A stretch of 64,000 nt of DNA from Tulasnella sp. 424 (Eukaryota; Basidiomycota; Agaricomycetes; Cantharellales; Tulasnellaceae): NCBI GenBank assembly GCA_019633425.1, contig WSUB01000006.1, positions 310,001-374,000 of the forward strand, written 5' to 3'. The notes beneath the pieces were generated by a model. That model did not search any database. It worked only from the letters and a program-made list of their open reading frames with translations, and was not told the origin of the DNA. The position numbers and the translations under genes are program-made. Within the stretch, counting starts at the first letter, position 1; every line of letters starts with the position of its first letter. This document shows, in pieces, positions 1 through 11,632 of the stretch.

Positions 1-423
1 GGTAATCGCGTGTGACGGCGGTCAGTCCTCTTAGGATGGATGGTGCATCTGTTCGTGAACTAATGCTTAGACTTCATGAATTCAGAAAACGAAATCTACG
101 TTTGGGATCGCATCACTGGACACATGTTGCACACTCTACGATCTGCTCAGATACGACAGTTTGCGGGCAGCCTGAACGCATACGATATTGCCACTTTCGC
201 GTGCAGAACAACCAAGGACAACACGACAGAGATGATGCTGGCGTCCGCATCATCGAGTGGCGGCGTCATCATCTGGGGATCACCACAAGATAGGGAAGTC
301 CAATTGCCTGCGTTGCATTCATTCCCTAGTCCCGAAGGATCGATCGGTGGGTCCGAAGCCGCTTCAACTGGAACTAGCCTAGATGAAAAGCGTGCTGTGT
401 TAAATAACGGTTTGAGAGCATGA
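1..423 (+). CDS. TM-WD40 family copy A, 3' end only
   Basis: This is the last part of a gene that begins before the window. Bases 1-16 end an exon (reading ..VIACDG), an intron runs from GTCAGT to TTCAG, and the final exon is 86-423. The final exon encodes the closing propeller blades: ENEIYVWDRITGHML and, later, LASASSSGGVIIW, the usual WD40 strand pattern. It then ends in a Ser/Gly-rich tail. The protein sequence is nearly the same as the last exon of copy C (stop at 10940), so A and C are close relatives. Function is not known; the family layout is described under copy B. The exon frame is open to its TGA. The rest of the gene cannot be judged from here. Confidence 0.75.
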
Positions 424-730
424 GCCCTAGGCAGTGATATGATAGAAATGTACGGATATTGCGTGATTGGAACATTCGCCATGGCGGGGGCGGTTGACCC
501 GCGTAGAGGAGCTCTGGCGGTAGTGGTAGCTGTTGTTGTTGAGACGGACCTGGAGGTTGAGATGATGGGCCAACGTCGTTGGTGACGGGATGAGGAGGCG
601 CGGTCTGTTGTTGTTGTTGTTCGATCGATGGAGGCCATGTACGGTAGTGGGCAGTTTGCTGGGCGCAAATCGATTTGGGGGAGTTTACTGTCCAACAAGA
701 ACCGTGAGGGCGGTCTGCGTTCGGATTCAT
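374..730 (-). pseudogene. Gln/Pro-rich coding relic, copy 1
   Basis: On the minus strand about 490-690 reads as a Gln/Pro-rich peptide (IEQQQQQTAPPHPV, then SQPPGPSQQQQ). A second copy with the same opening lies at about 11440-11632, and the flanking DNA is similar as well (CAG-repeat-like tract, then a shared ATCGATTT block). I read these as duplicated fragments of the first exon of an unknown gene. No continuation into a full gene is visible, and the 5' half overlaps the 3' UTR of copy A. It could also be non-coding repeat DNA that happens to stay open. Confidence 0.3.
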
Positions 731-1927
731 TTATCTCCGTCCGCAATGTCCGCCCCTCCGCCATGTTCCGACGACCAGCAACCCACTCGGATGCTAAGGG
801 CTTTGAGCTATCGTGAATTCCATGCGCCGGACGCGATATGGTCGTTAGTAGCCCAAGGTAAGTGGTAGCTAATTATAGCTGACCATTACCTAGAACTGGA
901 CACAATATCATTATTATCTCGCTCCCAACTTGAATGAAGGCTGTACCCCTGTCGGTATCTCAACTCGTTTTCCCTAGACCTCAATAGCTTATTCTGCCTT
1001 TTGGAGGAAATTACCTACTTCCCTTTGAGTGAATGAGTGCTCTACTCGTGTACGAACTCTGCCTCTCCGCCATGTTCCGACAACCAACCCCCACCTTCCT
1101 CGCGAGCTCGCGCGTAACAAATTTAGATTACCACAAACCCCAACCTCAATATCAACCTACCCCAGGTCCGGACCCAAACTCGACGCTAGGAACTAGTAGC
1201 TAGTCTAAGCTCATCTGCTCACTGAAATGCCTCGAAAAATCATAATCAAGTGTCGACGTTGGCTTTGAGATTTCGAAAGACGCTCGGAACCTTCATGCAC
1301 TGGACGGGATGTAGCCATCAAGAGCCTAAGTTGAGTACCCATTATACTTGGCCATTGCCTTGAGCTGGGCACAATATCATTGCTACCCTTTTTATTCCCC
1401 CCCCCTAAACACTGTACTCTTGTTTATTGCCCCTATCTCAACTTTGCCCTCGACCCCAATGGTGTATTCTGCCTCTTGGAGGCAATCGCCCGCTTCCCTT
1501 TGAGCTGATAAATCTTCTAATCGCACCTGGTAATTCCCTCGGTGTAACACAGACTCTCCCGCCACCTGGTCTTGTGGCCAGATGCGGCGGGCTGATACAA
1601 CACCGACTTTCCATTAGTGTTACTGAGCGGACTTTGGCTTAGTCTTCGCTCGGCTAGGGTGGGCCATTGCCAAGATCAGGGAAGTAACAGCTACCTCTAT
1701 AAGGATACAGTACGCGATTACCGAGGGAATGTGTACGTTTGAAGGCCTCACCGGTCCCGCCATTATACACTTGCCTTTTTCGTAACTGATAGGTACGACC
1801 CATACTTATAGGTCGCCTAATCTCAAGTAAAATGACGCACCAATACCTCTATCATCCCTTCTTAATTTTCACCTCCAAGTTTCACCAGTCCTTTTCACCC
1901 TCGGATTCTACATAGGTCTACGACCAG
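424..1927. other. Intergenic DNA with a local direct duplication
   Basis: Apart from the Gln/Pro relic I see no gene. Roughly 760-1060 and 1065-1530 are diverged direct copies: both contain a CCATGTTCCGAC block, a GGACACAATATCATT / GGGCACAATATCATT block, and a block ending CTTCCCTTTGAG. A third weak copy of the last block is near 12600-12630. About 100 bases before the ATG of copy B the strand is pyrimidine-rich, as is common in fungal core promoters. Confidence 0.45.
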
Positions 1928-4900
1928 ATGAGCGATCCCCAGCCTCCTAATCCGGATGTCCGCTGGATGGTGGATTTGTGGATGGAAGCTGTTCGACAAC
2001 ACCAACTGGAGAAAGAGGCCGAAGCCCAGGGTCGCAATGAGTCGTTCTTACTAGGGAATAACCCCCTCCAAAACGAAGCACTGGAGATTTATCTCGCATA
2101 CGAGAAGTAAGGTTCATTACAATCTCCTGGCATTTATTCCTCTAAACGTCTATCTCGCTAGAAACGCCAAAGACCTCGACCATGACCTGGATGCATTCAT
2201 GCAGGCTGTTCGCCCTATTGGTTCCTCCAGTAGGCTCATACACACAGCAATGGAACTGAAACGCCAGATCTCATCCGCTCTCAACGCATGTGGTGATCTT
2301 TGTGGGGAGATTTGGGATAGACTCTCTTTGAACAAGAATATGAGTAACCTACCGCGTCGCATGCGGAATCCCGGATGGTCAAGCCATAGTTCCGCTCGTA
2401 TGCCAAAATTGTTTAAGGAATTATCCTCCACCCTCGACACATTTTTGGACCGCTTGGACGATATTCCTGAGTTCTCAGATAAGCGGTTCACGGACTTCTT
2501 GAGGGAATTCCGCAACTGGCTCGAATACAGAGCAGATGCGTTGGCCGCGCATACAGGTTCAACCGTTCCTTCTCTCTCTTTCGTCCTAACTTTCTGATCA
2601 CTTTTCCGTCTGTCTAGACCCCGAGTATCAAGAGTCCACCGCTCATCTCCGTTATATGTGTCAAGTGATGTCGGAGATGTCTCTGTATCTGAAGAAATCG
2701 CAAAGAGCTCTAACTGACTTTGGTAAAGAAGGTTCGTGATCGCCGGAAAGGTTCGCATCTACAATCCCGTTTGACATCTACTTGTCCCGGGCCCGTCTAG
2801 GAATCGCCGCCATCCGTGACGCCCAGGACCGTGGGCAAAATCGACTTCAGAACATGTCTACAGTTGTATGTCATGGTCTCTGTCTCCATCACTCTTCCTC
2901 CAAGCTCATTTGGCGCAAATTCTAGGCCACATTCTTTTCGGCTGTGACTGCCACAACTCTCCAGGTTTCTGATCCGCTCTTTCGTAACCTGCATAGAAAT
3001 GACTGACATTCGCTTCACAGTATTCAATTGACGGGGATAGGTGAGACGGGCTGATAGCTTCGTCGTGTAAATTGCGGTCTAACGTCTTGATATAAGCTTC
3101 CTTGGAACTCTTGTCCGAGCCCTATGGGTGTCGTCGCTTATCTTGAGTACAGCCTCGGCCATCAATCTTCAGCTGGCTATGCACTGTAGGTAACGGTTTT
3201 TGTAATTTTGGAAATCATTTGCTCATACTTTAATTCACAGGGAGAGCTGCCATGTAGTAAGTGTTCATTGCCCTGAAGTCGTGAGCGATTTACTAACAAG
3301 GAGGTCTCCACGAACAAAGCCGCTCACCTCGCAGTGCCCTCCCAGGTATGTACACAAAATCGCGAAGAGCATAGCTCCATTTGATTCGGTTGATACATAG
3401 CTTGGGCTTCCTTTTGCCTGGACCGTGCTCCCATTGCCTGCCTCGTTACCGCCGTCCTCACCTTCTCGGCGGGACTGGTGGCTTGGACCTTCTCGTCAAG
3501 TCTCGGTATTCTTGTCAGCGTCACCGCCTCTGCGCTCACCGGGTTCACCGTGGTCATTGTAATGACCATAGTTACGTGGGAAGCCAGAGAACTGCTCCGA
3601 GATTACACGAACGCCCGCATGGCACACTACGGCGAACCGGTACCAGGGCCGCTCTGGATAGGATGGAACAAAATCACGTACTTTCCACGCAGAGTGTGGA
3701 GAAAACTCTCGCGTGCCACTTGCAACGCACTTTCGGGCATATTTACTGGATGGCGCACGACGACGGACACCGTCGAGGAGGAACTCCCAAACGCGTTCAA
3801 TATTAACCGCCCCAGTAAGATGAGAACACAGTCGTCCATGCCAAGTCCACGGCGTAGTGTTTTCTCTGGAAACGCGATGGGATTCTCGTTGGCAGAGTCT
3901 TTCAAGACCCGTATTGCTCGCAACCACTCACGCCACCCCAAGCCCAAGAGGCCCCCGCCCCCCCAACCAATTCAAGATGAGCCGACCAGCCAGAACATAG
4001 ACCCACCTCTGGCCATTCAGGTTCCAGGACCCGTGGCTGAGGTCGTGACTTCTCCGCTAATTCAAAGGTTTATCAGGCGGGGCAAAGAGCTTGGGCGTGA
4101 CCCAGGTCTTCGGGCATCTATTCGTTCGGTTCCAATGGCACCAACAGCCCCCCGGCGAGAACAGCTGGCCCGCATCCGTCCAACCCGCATGGTTAACGTT
4201 GATCACCACTATAAAGGCGATATGCACTTCTCGCCTGACGGAAGTCGTCTCGCGATCTCAACTATTGACGCCAAGGTTTCTATCTGGGACGTCACGGGAT
4301 TGGACTCGGATGAAACACCCGTGATTCTTCCTGCTCCTCTTGGGCAGTTTGCTTGGTCGCAGGACAGTTCCCTCTTGGTTACAGTCCTAGTGAAAGGATT
4401 TAAAGTGTGGAATCTTAAGGATTTAAAGGAGGTAAGCTAAAATCGGAATGTTACGCAACTTCCACTCACTCCAGCGATTGCTCCCAGGTCTCCAGCTACC
4501 AGACCCCAGATATCCCTCACTCAATTGGGCCGATCGCTTGGCTTCAAGATCGCAATGCATTTGCTACCGTTTTCGATCGTTCACTCTATATCTATGTAAG
4601 TACTGTGTCGCGTCATCCTCTGACAACACAAGCTAATAAGACGAGCGCTCGATAGGACGCAGTTGGGAAGCTCGAAGCCAAATTCAGTAACCTGTCCCGC
4701 TCCGCTCTTGATATATGCAACATAGCTATCGTGGGAAGGTCTGAAACACCTAAGCGATTCGGGTGAGTTGGCTGAAACCAGCGCATAGCCTGTAGGAAGC
4801 TTAATAGAATGCACTCCCTCAATGCCAGGGATCTCCTCCTCGTTGGAAAGGTGGTTCCTTCGTTCGGTGACATTCGCAAGGCAGAATCGCTGTGGAAGAA

Positions 4901-5710
4901 GCCAAAAGATGCAAAGGCAGAACATCGACTGGTTGGTCAGTAGCGAGGTCCCCCCCCCGGTTCTATCATTGACTTCTCTGGTCGAGAGTTTAGTGTACAA
5001 TACCGATGGCAATTTAGGAGGGCTCTTGAAAGACCCACTTGAAGCAACCTTCCTGAACGATGCGCAACACGTTGCCGTTTCCCGAGATGGGTTGTTTGCG
5101 CTGGTCTCATACGCTGACGCGTTCCCGGAGCTGTGGACGCTTCCCAATACCCAAAATAAAACCAAGCTCGAGCTCAGCCAAAGGTATATATGGAGCCCGG
5201 TCCTCTCAAAGAATGCCGATCAGAAAAGTGTCACTCCAAGTGGAGTTGCAGGCAAGGCTCGCTTTGGGTGGGTGACCTCTGAAAGATCCGCATTCCCACT
5301 GGCTAACCGGAATTCGGAACTTTAGCGGCGAATATGATGAATGGGTCATCGCATCCAACGGTGGTTAGTATACGTCTCGACGCACAGTTCTCCAAACTAA
5401 TAGTCTTCGCGGCCTAGTGAACGAGATCTACGTTTGGGATCGGATTACCGGTCACCTGCTCCAAACCCTTCGGGCCGACCAGATACTTGGTATTGCAGGC
5501 CATCACGTTGACATTGCAGCGGTTACCTGCAGGGTGCTTAATAAAGGGACAGCTATCCTCATGGCATCTGCCTCGTCTAGTGGCAAGGTCGTCATATGGG
5601 AGTGCGCGCAGGAGCAGGACGGCCAAGCCACTTCAACAGAGCCTGGGACGAACCCACCCTCGTCCCTCCAGTCAGAGTCAGATGTCACTAATAGAGCCAG
5701 CACGTTATAG
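1928..5710 (+). CDS. TM-WD40 family copy B (about 977 aa, 16 exons)
   Basis: This is the reference copy. Exons fitting GT..AG and phase throughout: 1928-2106, 2162-2556, 2618-2731, 2801-2865, 2926-2964, 3021-3040, 3097-3185, 3241-3256, 3320-3345, 3401-4431, 4488-4595, 4656-4762, 4796-4935, 4994-5267, 5326-5363, 5418-5710. Residues 1-250 look helical, with signature stretches AVRPIGSSS and DIPEFSDKR. Three hydrophobic segments follow: VRALWVSSLILSTASAI (about 276-297), IACLVTAVLTFSAGLVAW and VTASALTGFTVVIVMTIVTW. A basic, Pro-rich linker runs to about residue 575. The C-terminus has propeller blades (MHFSPDGSRLAIS..VSIWDV, GQFAWSQDSS, HVAVSRDGLFALVSY, NEIYVWDRITGHLL, LMASASSSGKVVIW). I infer a membrane-anchored propeller protein, possibly a sensor or scaffold. 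Ligand and role are unknown. The 33-nt intron 4763-4795 is unusually short. Confidence 0.8.
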
Positions 5711-7059
5711 CATGGTTCTGGGGGACTGTGGCATTTTCCTTCGCACAATGTTTGTGTTTCGCTCACTGTTCTCTGTGGTTAATCTGGCTCGCGGGAATAA
5801 AGTTGGCTTGAATGTAGTCGCCTTGCTGAGCATAGTTGAAGAGCGACAAGCTAAAGCAGCGAGGCTTGTAGACAATTATTTGAGTCCTCTTGCCTGTATC
5901 TTGAGCAGATTGTATATATATTCGGTCAACCAGCAGGTGGAGGTGTGAGAACCGGAAGTCCCTTGGACCGCTGAAAGCTCGGGACCCCCTGAAAGCCACG
6001 TGGCCACGAGAGGTGGGCGGTTACAGACCTCGTGCATAGCAGTCTGCAATATATCTGTGTATGTACTGCGTGCGATAATTCGATGCAGGTAAACGTGGCC
6101 TCGGCGTGCTCTTGAGTGGCTTAGATCCGATCATAAATCCGAATAAGGAAATATTTTCGGTAAATGCTTCCAGGGTCGAATCCTTCTCTTCGGCGAATGT
6201 TCAAGGACACCTTCCCGCTAGCCCCAAGGCCATAACTTGGGCGATCATAACCGACAAGGATTTTGGATGAAACCACATTACACTTTCAAACCTTCTGATG
6301 GAGACACTGCGGTAGCTTACCGGATCCCCGAGCCTGAACGGGCGCTCCGCTTGGACCTGGAGACTTCACCTGTATATGTGACGCGCTTGGATGCGTTGCG
6401 AAATTGCTTCGACATGTCCAGTAGTCGGGTTCAATCCCGTACCGATCGCTTCACCGTCGCTCAGATCAGGATTAGATCCTCTAATTCTTTAGCTTCATCG
6501 ATATACAGAGGTTGTTTATACAGGGCCGTCGGTATTCAAGCCTCTAAATATTGAACTATCCACTGTTATACAAGCTAGCCTCGCGGCCACCATGTGTTAG
6601 ACAAGCCATCAACGCCACAACGTCGATAGCCCCATGTTTGGTCCTCCGTAGCACGAGGCTGGCGTTCTCGAACCTTTCGCAGAACAGTAGATATGTCTGG
6701 CCAGCAAGACACGGGAAGCTTGCATCCAGTTGTCGGTGTGAGAGATAATTGAGGCTCTGTAAAGCTGATTACCCTCCTATAGTGTATCGCCCAATGTGAA
6801 GTGAACCGGGGGATGCCGTTGTTTTCAGTTCGAGGCCTTGCCTGAGAGTTATTGATACACCGTATATGGCCTAAGTGCTACTTTAAAAGCGGGCTAGAAC
6901 CTCTTAATCCCCAAAGGGACAGAAATTCCAATTTATATGTTAATTATATATAGGAGCTTTCGGCGAAGAGCGCTGCTGAAGTAAGTAGCGGAAATCCATC
7001 CCCCTTCTCTCGATCGCTTGGACTGCCCCTTGTCCATTCACCTTCCCCTTCGCTCTCCG
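5711..7059. other. Intergenic DNA between copies B and C
   Basis: I see no convincing gene. About 5945-6060 resembles 14020-14140 (shared CTTTGGACCGCTGA block and the CCTC..GCAT..GCAGT block), so it is a dispersed duplication of DNA that follows a family member. T-arm-like strings at about 6172 and 6428 lack the rest of a tRNA. A CT-rich tract precedes the copy C ATG. Confidence 0.4.
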
Positions 7060-10000
7060 ATGAACGCTAGAGATATATCTCAAGCATTGAAAGACCTCCA
7101 CGATGTGACCCAACGACTGCCTGCCCTGCTTATTGCAGGGGAATTTATTGCCGAAGTACAATCCAGTTGGGAAAGAAAACAGCCGGCAGAGCGTCTCATG
7201 GGCGATAGCCAACTTCAAAAGGACTCTCGAGCGGATTTCGTCAATTTCGAACGGTGCGTAAACGAGCGCGTCTGTGCTCGAGTTTTCTGACATTTGTATG
7301 AGAAGAAGCGTGAAGAATCTGGAGGAGGATTTGGAGACCTTTATGCGAGCAGTCCGCCCAGTCGGTTCCTCCAGCGGTCTCATCCGGGCGGCAAAAAAGT
7401 TAGATGAAGAAATAACCGTCATCTTGAATCAAATGAGATACACAACTGCGAAGATATGGACCAAATTCGCCACAAGCAAGGAACGGCCCCATAGTAAACT
7501 ACCGGAGGATCTACAGAATGTCAAAACGTTAGCGGCTTCCTGGAAGCTGGCAAAAAGTTTCCAGACATTGTCGGACACCTTGCAGGAATTTCTCGACAGC
7601 TTGCAAGATATACCGGAATTTGAAGACAAGAGACTCACAGACTCCCTAGAGGCTTTTCATCACTGGCTGAACTATAGGGCTAATACTTTAAGTGCATATT
7701 CAGGTAGGTTATTGAGCGATCCGCGACTGCGAGGCTCTAATGAAGTTTGTCTCATACCCTCTGCAGGCACTCCTTTCGAGAATTCTGCTGCCGACTGGAG
7801 GTACATGAGCCAAGTGATGGCCGAGATGATTGTTTACGTGAAAAAGACGGGAAGGGCATTGAAGGAGTTTGCTGGGGACGGTACGAGACTCGTTCCAGAT
7901 ACGTAATCATGCGCCTTACCCAAAGCCTCTAAATGTTCCTCATAGGCGTCAAAGCCATTCGCGAGGCTCAAGATCGCTCGCAGAGTTGGCTTCAAAATAT
8001 ATCTACAGTCGTGAGTTTTGATTGGCTTTATGATTCTCTATGCTAAGTGCGATGCTTCTTTTGAGGCGACATTCTTCTCTGCTGTCACTGCAACCACGCT
8101 ACAGGTCAGTCCTAATTGATCTTTGATGCATACTACGTGAACTGACAAGCCATGCGAAGTATTCCATGAATGGAGGACAGTAAGCCGCGTTTCTTGGCCT
8201 CGACCATATCTTTCATCCCTCATTATTTGATACATAGAAATCTCGGAACGGTTGTACGAGCTTTCTGGGTTTCGTCCTTGATCTTAAGCATAGCCTCAGC
8301 GATCAACTCCCAGCTAGCCATGCACTGTGAGTGGTCGCTACCGCATTATATGAAAGCCTACTAATGTCACCATATGCCCACCGTAGGGAGGACTGCTATG
8401 TAGTAAGTCCTTTGTAACCTTGGGCTAAATTGGGCCACTGCGATAAGGAGGTAGCTGCTCACTCTCCTTCATTCTAGTCGCTCTCCTAGAGGGGCTCTTC
8501 CCAGTAAGTGGGACATGAAAATGGGTTGAAGATCGATGACTCATCCAATGCTTCAGTGTGGGCCTCCTTCTGCCTCAATCACGCGCCCATCGCCTGTCTT
8601 GTCGCCGCGGTCCTCACCTTCTCCGTTGGACTCGTCGCCTGGACTTTCGCGTCGAACCTCGGGATCGTCGTAACTGCCTGCGCAATAACTCTCACGGCGG
8701 CTACCGCGATCATTTTGGTTGCTGTCGTTGTCTGGGAAACCGGGGAGCGATTGCGAGAATACAAGCGAGAGTTCCGTGAATACGGCGTAAATCCATTCCT
8801 GCGTAGCCTCAAGTATCCCTACGCTCTCGTACGGCCCACTTTGTCGGGTTCTTCGCCCGGCTTAACTGCATGGCTGCGTCAGAAGTGGCGTTTTGCGTTT
8901 GGTAGTCCAATCCACCACGACCGTTCAAACCACGTAGCATCGGAGGACAGACCAGGGGGGGAGTCTCGTGTTGCGACCCCGGCTCATGAAGATAGTATTG
9001 ATGATACCAAGAGCGGGCCGCCTACGATCGATCTCTCACTCGAACCGCCCCAGCATTTGCCCCCAAAGTGGCAAAGTCGAAAACTGCACTTGAAGAGGCC
9101 CACACTCCAACCAGTACTCCTTGGTGTACCTACGGTACATTCCGACCAAGTTCCAGATACTCCGTTCTCCCCAACCTCTCCAGCTTTAGAGGAGCACGCC
9201 TCCACGCCGGTTCTCCAGAGAACCTTCCGGAAACGAGCTTGGGACCTCGCGCATGACAAGAACCTCCGCGCAGTAATACGGTCAACTCCCATGGGAACCA
9301 CCGGTTATCGACGAAACGAGCTCAATAACATTCGACCCGTCCGCTGTTTATTATCCGAGCGTCCTATCGGACGTGATATGCACTTCTCCCCTGACGGAAG
9401 CTATCTCGCGGTCTCCCGTGTGGATGGAATGGTTGCGATTTGGAACGTCGACAATTTTGATGAATATCCTATTACAATACCGGCTCCCACCGAAAGATTC
9501 GCTTGGTCCCCGGACGGCGCGTATATTGTGAGCATTCTTCCGAAGGGCTTTCAAATCTGGAACCGAAATAGGGTGGGTTCCTACAAGCCGGGCTTTGAGA
9601 GAAAAACTACTCGCTCACGTATTAATTCCTTCAGAGAAGATTTATAACTCCACACGTTTCTGATTCTATTGGTCCCGTTGCTTGGCTGCATCATGGCGCT
9701 ATGTTCGCTGCAGCAGTTGACGGAGAAGTTCACGTCTACGTAAGATCGAGATTTTCTTTGCCCGGTCGTTGAACCATCGAGCCTAACCGAACGTGCATCC
9801 AAAAGAGTAAAAACGGAACACTCAAGAAGGAATTTGAAGATTTATCGCGTTCCCGTCTTCAAATTCATGATATTGCTACCATACCAAGCACGAATCAGGA
9901 CCAGTCTCCAGGTCGGAAGTTTGGGTCAGTAATAAGCACACTTGCACCGTGTTGGTTTCCCAAATTAATCGAATTCGTGGAGAGCAGGACACTACTATTA

Positions 10001-10940
10001 GTCGGCACAGTGGTTGCGGAAGTTGCGGATCCGTCATCCGAGAAACCAGAGTTTCAGAGACCCCGTGACGCGAAGCCAGAGAGGCGGTTGGTTGGTAAGG
10101 ATGCCGATGAATGCCACGGCACGAGTAGCCATTGCTAATATAAGGCTCGTTTTGACCTCTCTAGTGTACGACATGGATTGGAATGGGGAGGGACAAGCTC
10201 AGGCTCGAGCCTCTGTTGAAGCCTCTATTCTGGCCGACACACAGGGAGTTGCCGTCACTCGGAACGGAATGTTTGGCCTCCTGTCGTATGGAGATGGCTC
10301 ATTTCCTGAATTATGGCAGCTACGAGACTCGAAAGATCGAGTTCGTCTCGAGCTCTGCCGAGTATATGCTCCCTCTACGACGGGAAGCAGCGACCAGAAA
10401 AAGGCAATGTCACCGAGAGTCGTGGGTAAAGCTCACTTTGGGTCAGCACAACGTCATCAATTCTATAGCGCTATTTGCTGACGAAAGACATATTGGATAG
10501 CGGAGAGACCGACGAATGGGTGATAGCGTGTAACGGCGGTCAGTGCCCTTGGGATGGATGGCATATCTGTTCGTGTACTAACGAGCGCTTGGACTTCAGA
10601 AAACGAAATCTACGTTTGGGACCGCGCCACTGGACACATGTTACACACTCTACGATCTACTCAGATACAAGAGTTTGCTAGCGACCTGAACGCATACGAT
10701 CTCGCCACTTTCGCGTGCAGAACAGTGAGGGACAACACGACGGGGATGATGCTGGCATCTGCATCAACGAGCGGTGGCGTCATTATTTGGCAATCCCCTT
10801 CAGACCGGGAAGCCCAATCGCCTGCGTCGGGCTCGTTAACGAGTCCCGAAGGATTGGTCGGTCCAGGTTCCGAGGTCGTTGCAACTGGAAGTGGCTCAGG
10901 TGAGAAGCGTGCTATGTTAGATAACGGTTTGAAGGCATGA
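7060..10940 (+). CDS. TM-WD40 family copy C
   Basis: Same architecture and exon order as copy B. The first exon starts MNARDISQAL. The helical region carries AVRPVGSSSGLIRAAKK and DIPEFEDKRLTDSLEAF. Short exons then encode ATFFSAVTATTLQ and VRAFWVSSLILSIASAINS. The long exon 8557-9572 holds the two other membrane helices (IACLVAAVLTFSVGLVAW; ITLTAATAIILVAVVVW), a Ser/Pro-rich linker and the first blades (MHFSPDGSYLAVS, RFAWSPDGAYIVS). Later exons give IGPVAWLHHGAMFAAAV, GVAVTRNGMFGLLSY and ENEIYVWDRATGHML. No in-frame stop was found along the splice model. At about 9910-9990 the sequence reads through, in frame, where copy B has its 33-nt intron. Relatedness is highest to copies A and B. Function is unknown; membrane location is inferred. 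Confidence 0.78.
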
Positions 10941-11179
10941 ACTCTAGGCAAAGATATGATAGAAATGTACGAATATTGCAGGGTTGAATCAGACGCCTTG
11001 ATATTGACCGTATCTTGCTCGCCCAGCGAACACAAGTCCAGATGTCATGCCGAATACTTTTTCCCGGTCCTGTGATTCGAAGCCATAAAAGGTAATTTGT
11101 GGAGTATTTGATCGTCAGTGCACCCGAGTGTTGGGAGCTGGACGAATAGGAACGGTAGGTGGGTGAGTTAACCGAGGCT

Positions 11180-11425
11180 AAACTCTCATTCTGGGAGCGT
11201 ATGTAGCCCCCTTGCCGATTTCGCCCATGAAACCTGATCGTAAAGATGAATGGAAGGTCTAAGAGTGCAGATAAATGCATCGATTCAATGAGGGAGGATG
11301 CGGCGATCGGGAACTAGTCCTCGTCGTTGTGGGACTTTGTGTGCATGTGATTTAAATCTAAGAGCGGAAAGTTGCTGTCTCAGCTGGAAGAGCGTGGGAC
11401 TGTGATGGACAAATGTCATCACAGA
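11180..11425 (+). repeat. Duplicate of the tRNA-Tyr upstream region
   Basis: This stretch is a diverged direct copy of 14155-14420. Shared landmarks in the same order are GGGAGCGTATGTAGCCCC, GAATGGAAG..TCTAAGAG, GATTCAATGAGGGAGGATG, GTCCTCGTCGTTGTGGG, and then the 5' half of a tRNA-Tyr. It shows that the tRNA-Tyr locus and its 5' flank were duplicated about 3 kb apart. Confidence 0.65.
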
Positions 11426-11632
11426 TTTGCGATCGGGTGGGAGGAACTCTGACGGTGGTGGATGAGAAGGTAGTTGTTGTTGAGATGGACCTGGAGGTTG
11501 AGATAATGGAACGTCGTTGGGGACGGGATGAGGAGGTGCGGTCTGTTGTTGTTGTTGTTCGATGGAGGCCATGTACGTCGGGCCTTTAGAGTGGGCAGTT
11601 TGCTGGGCGCAAATCGATTTGGTGGAGTTCAA
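11285..11632 (-). pseudogene. Gln/Pro-rich coding relic, copy 2
   Basis: On the minus strand 11632 to about 11440 reads MNSTKSICAQQTAHS.. MASIEQQQQQTAPPHP.. SQPPGPSQQQ, matching the relic at 374-730 with small differences. The reading frame then runs through the broken tRNA copy, so its 3' part is not real coding sequence. The most reasonable reading is a duplicated first-exon fragment. The parent gene is not in this window. Confidence 0.3.
11378..11424 (+). pseudogene. Broken tRNA-Tyr copy (5' half)
   Basis: CTCAGCTGGAAGAGCGTGGG at 11379-11398 is identical to the D-arm and anticodon-stem part of the intact tRNA-Tyr at 14355. The anticodon region reads ACTGTGATGG instead of ACTGTAATGG, and AATGTCATC recalls the end of the intron. 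The acceptor 5' strand, the T-arm and the 3' half are missing, so this cannot make a tRNA. The sequence runs on into the Gln/Pro relic. Confidence 0.7.

Noticed and set aside
147..764. Long minus-strand open frame over the end of copy A
   Set aside because: Its first half is the antisense of a clear WD40 exon; only the Gln/Pro part is repeated elsewhere, and that is reported as a relic.
6416..6450. T-arm-like string GTCGGGTTCAATCCCG as a possible tRNA
   Set aside because: Only four pairs around a 6-base loop and no acceptor, D or anticodon arm at the right distance.
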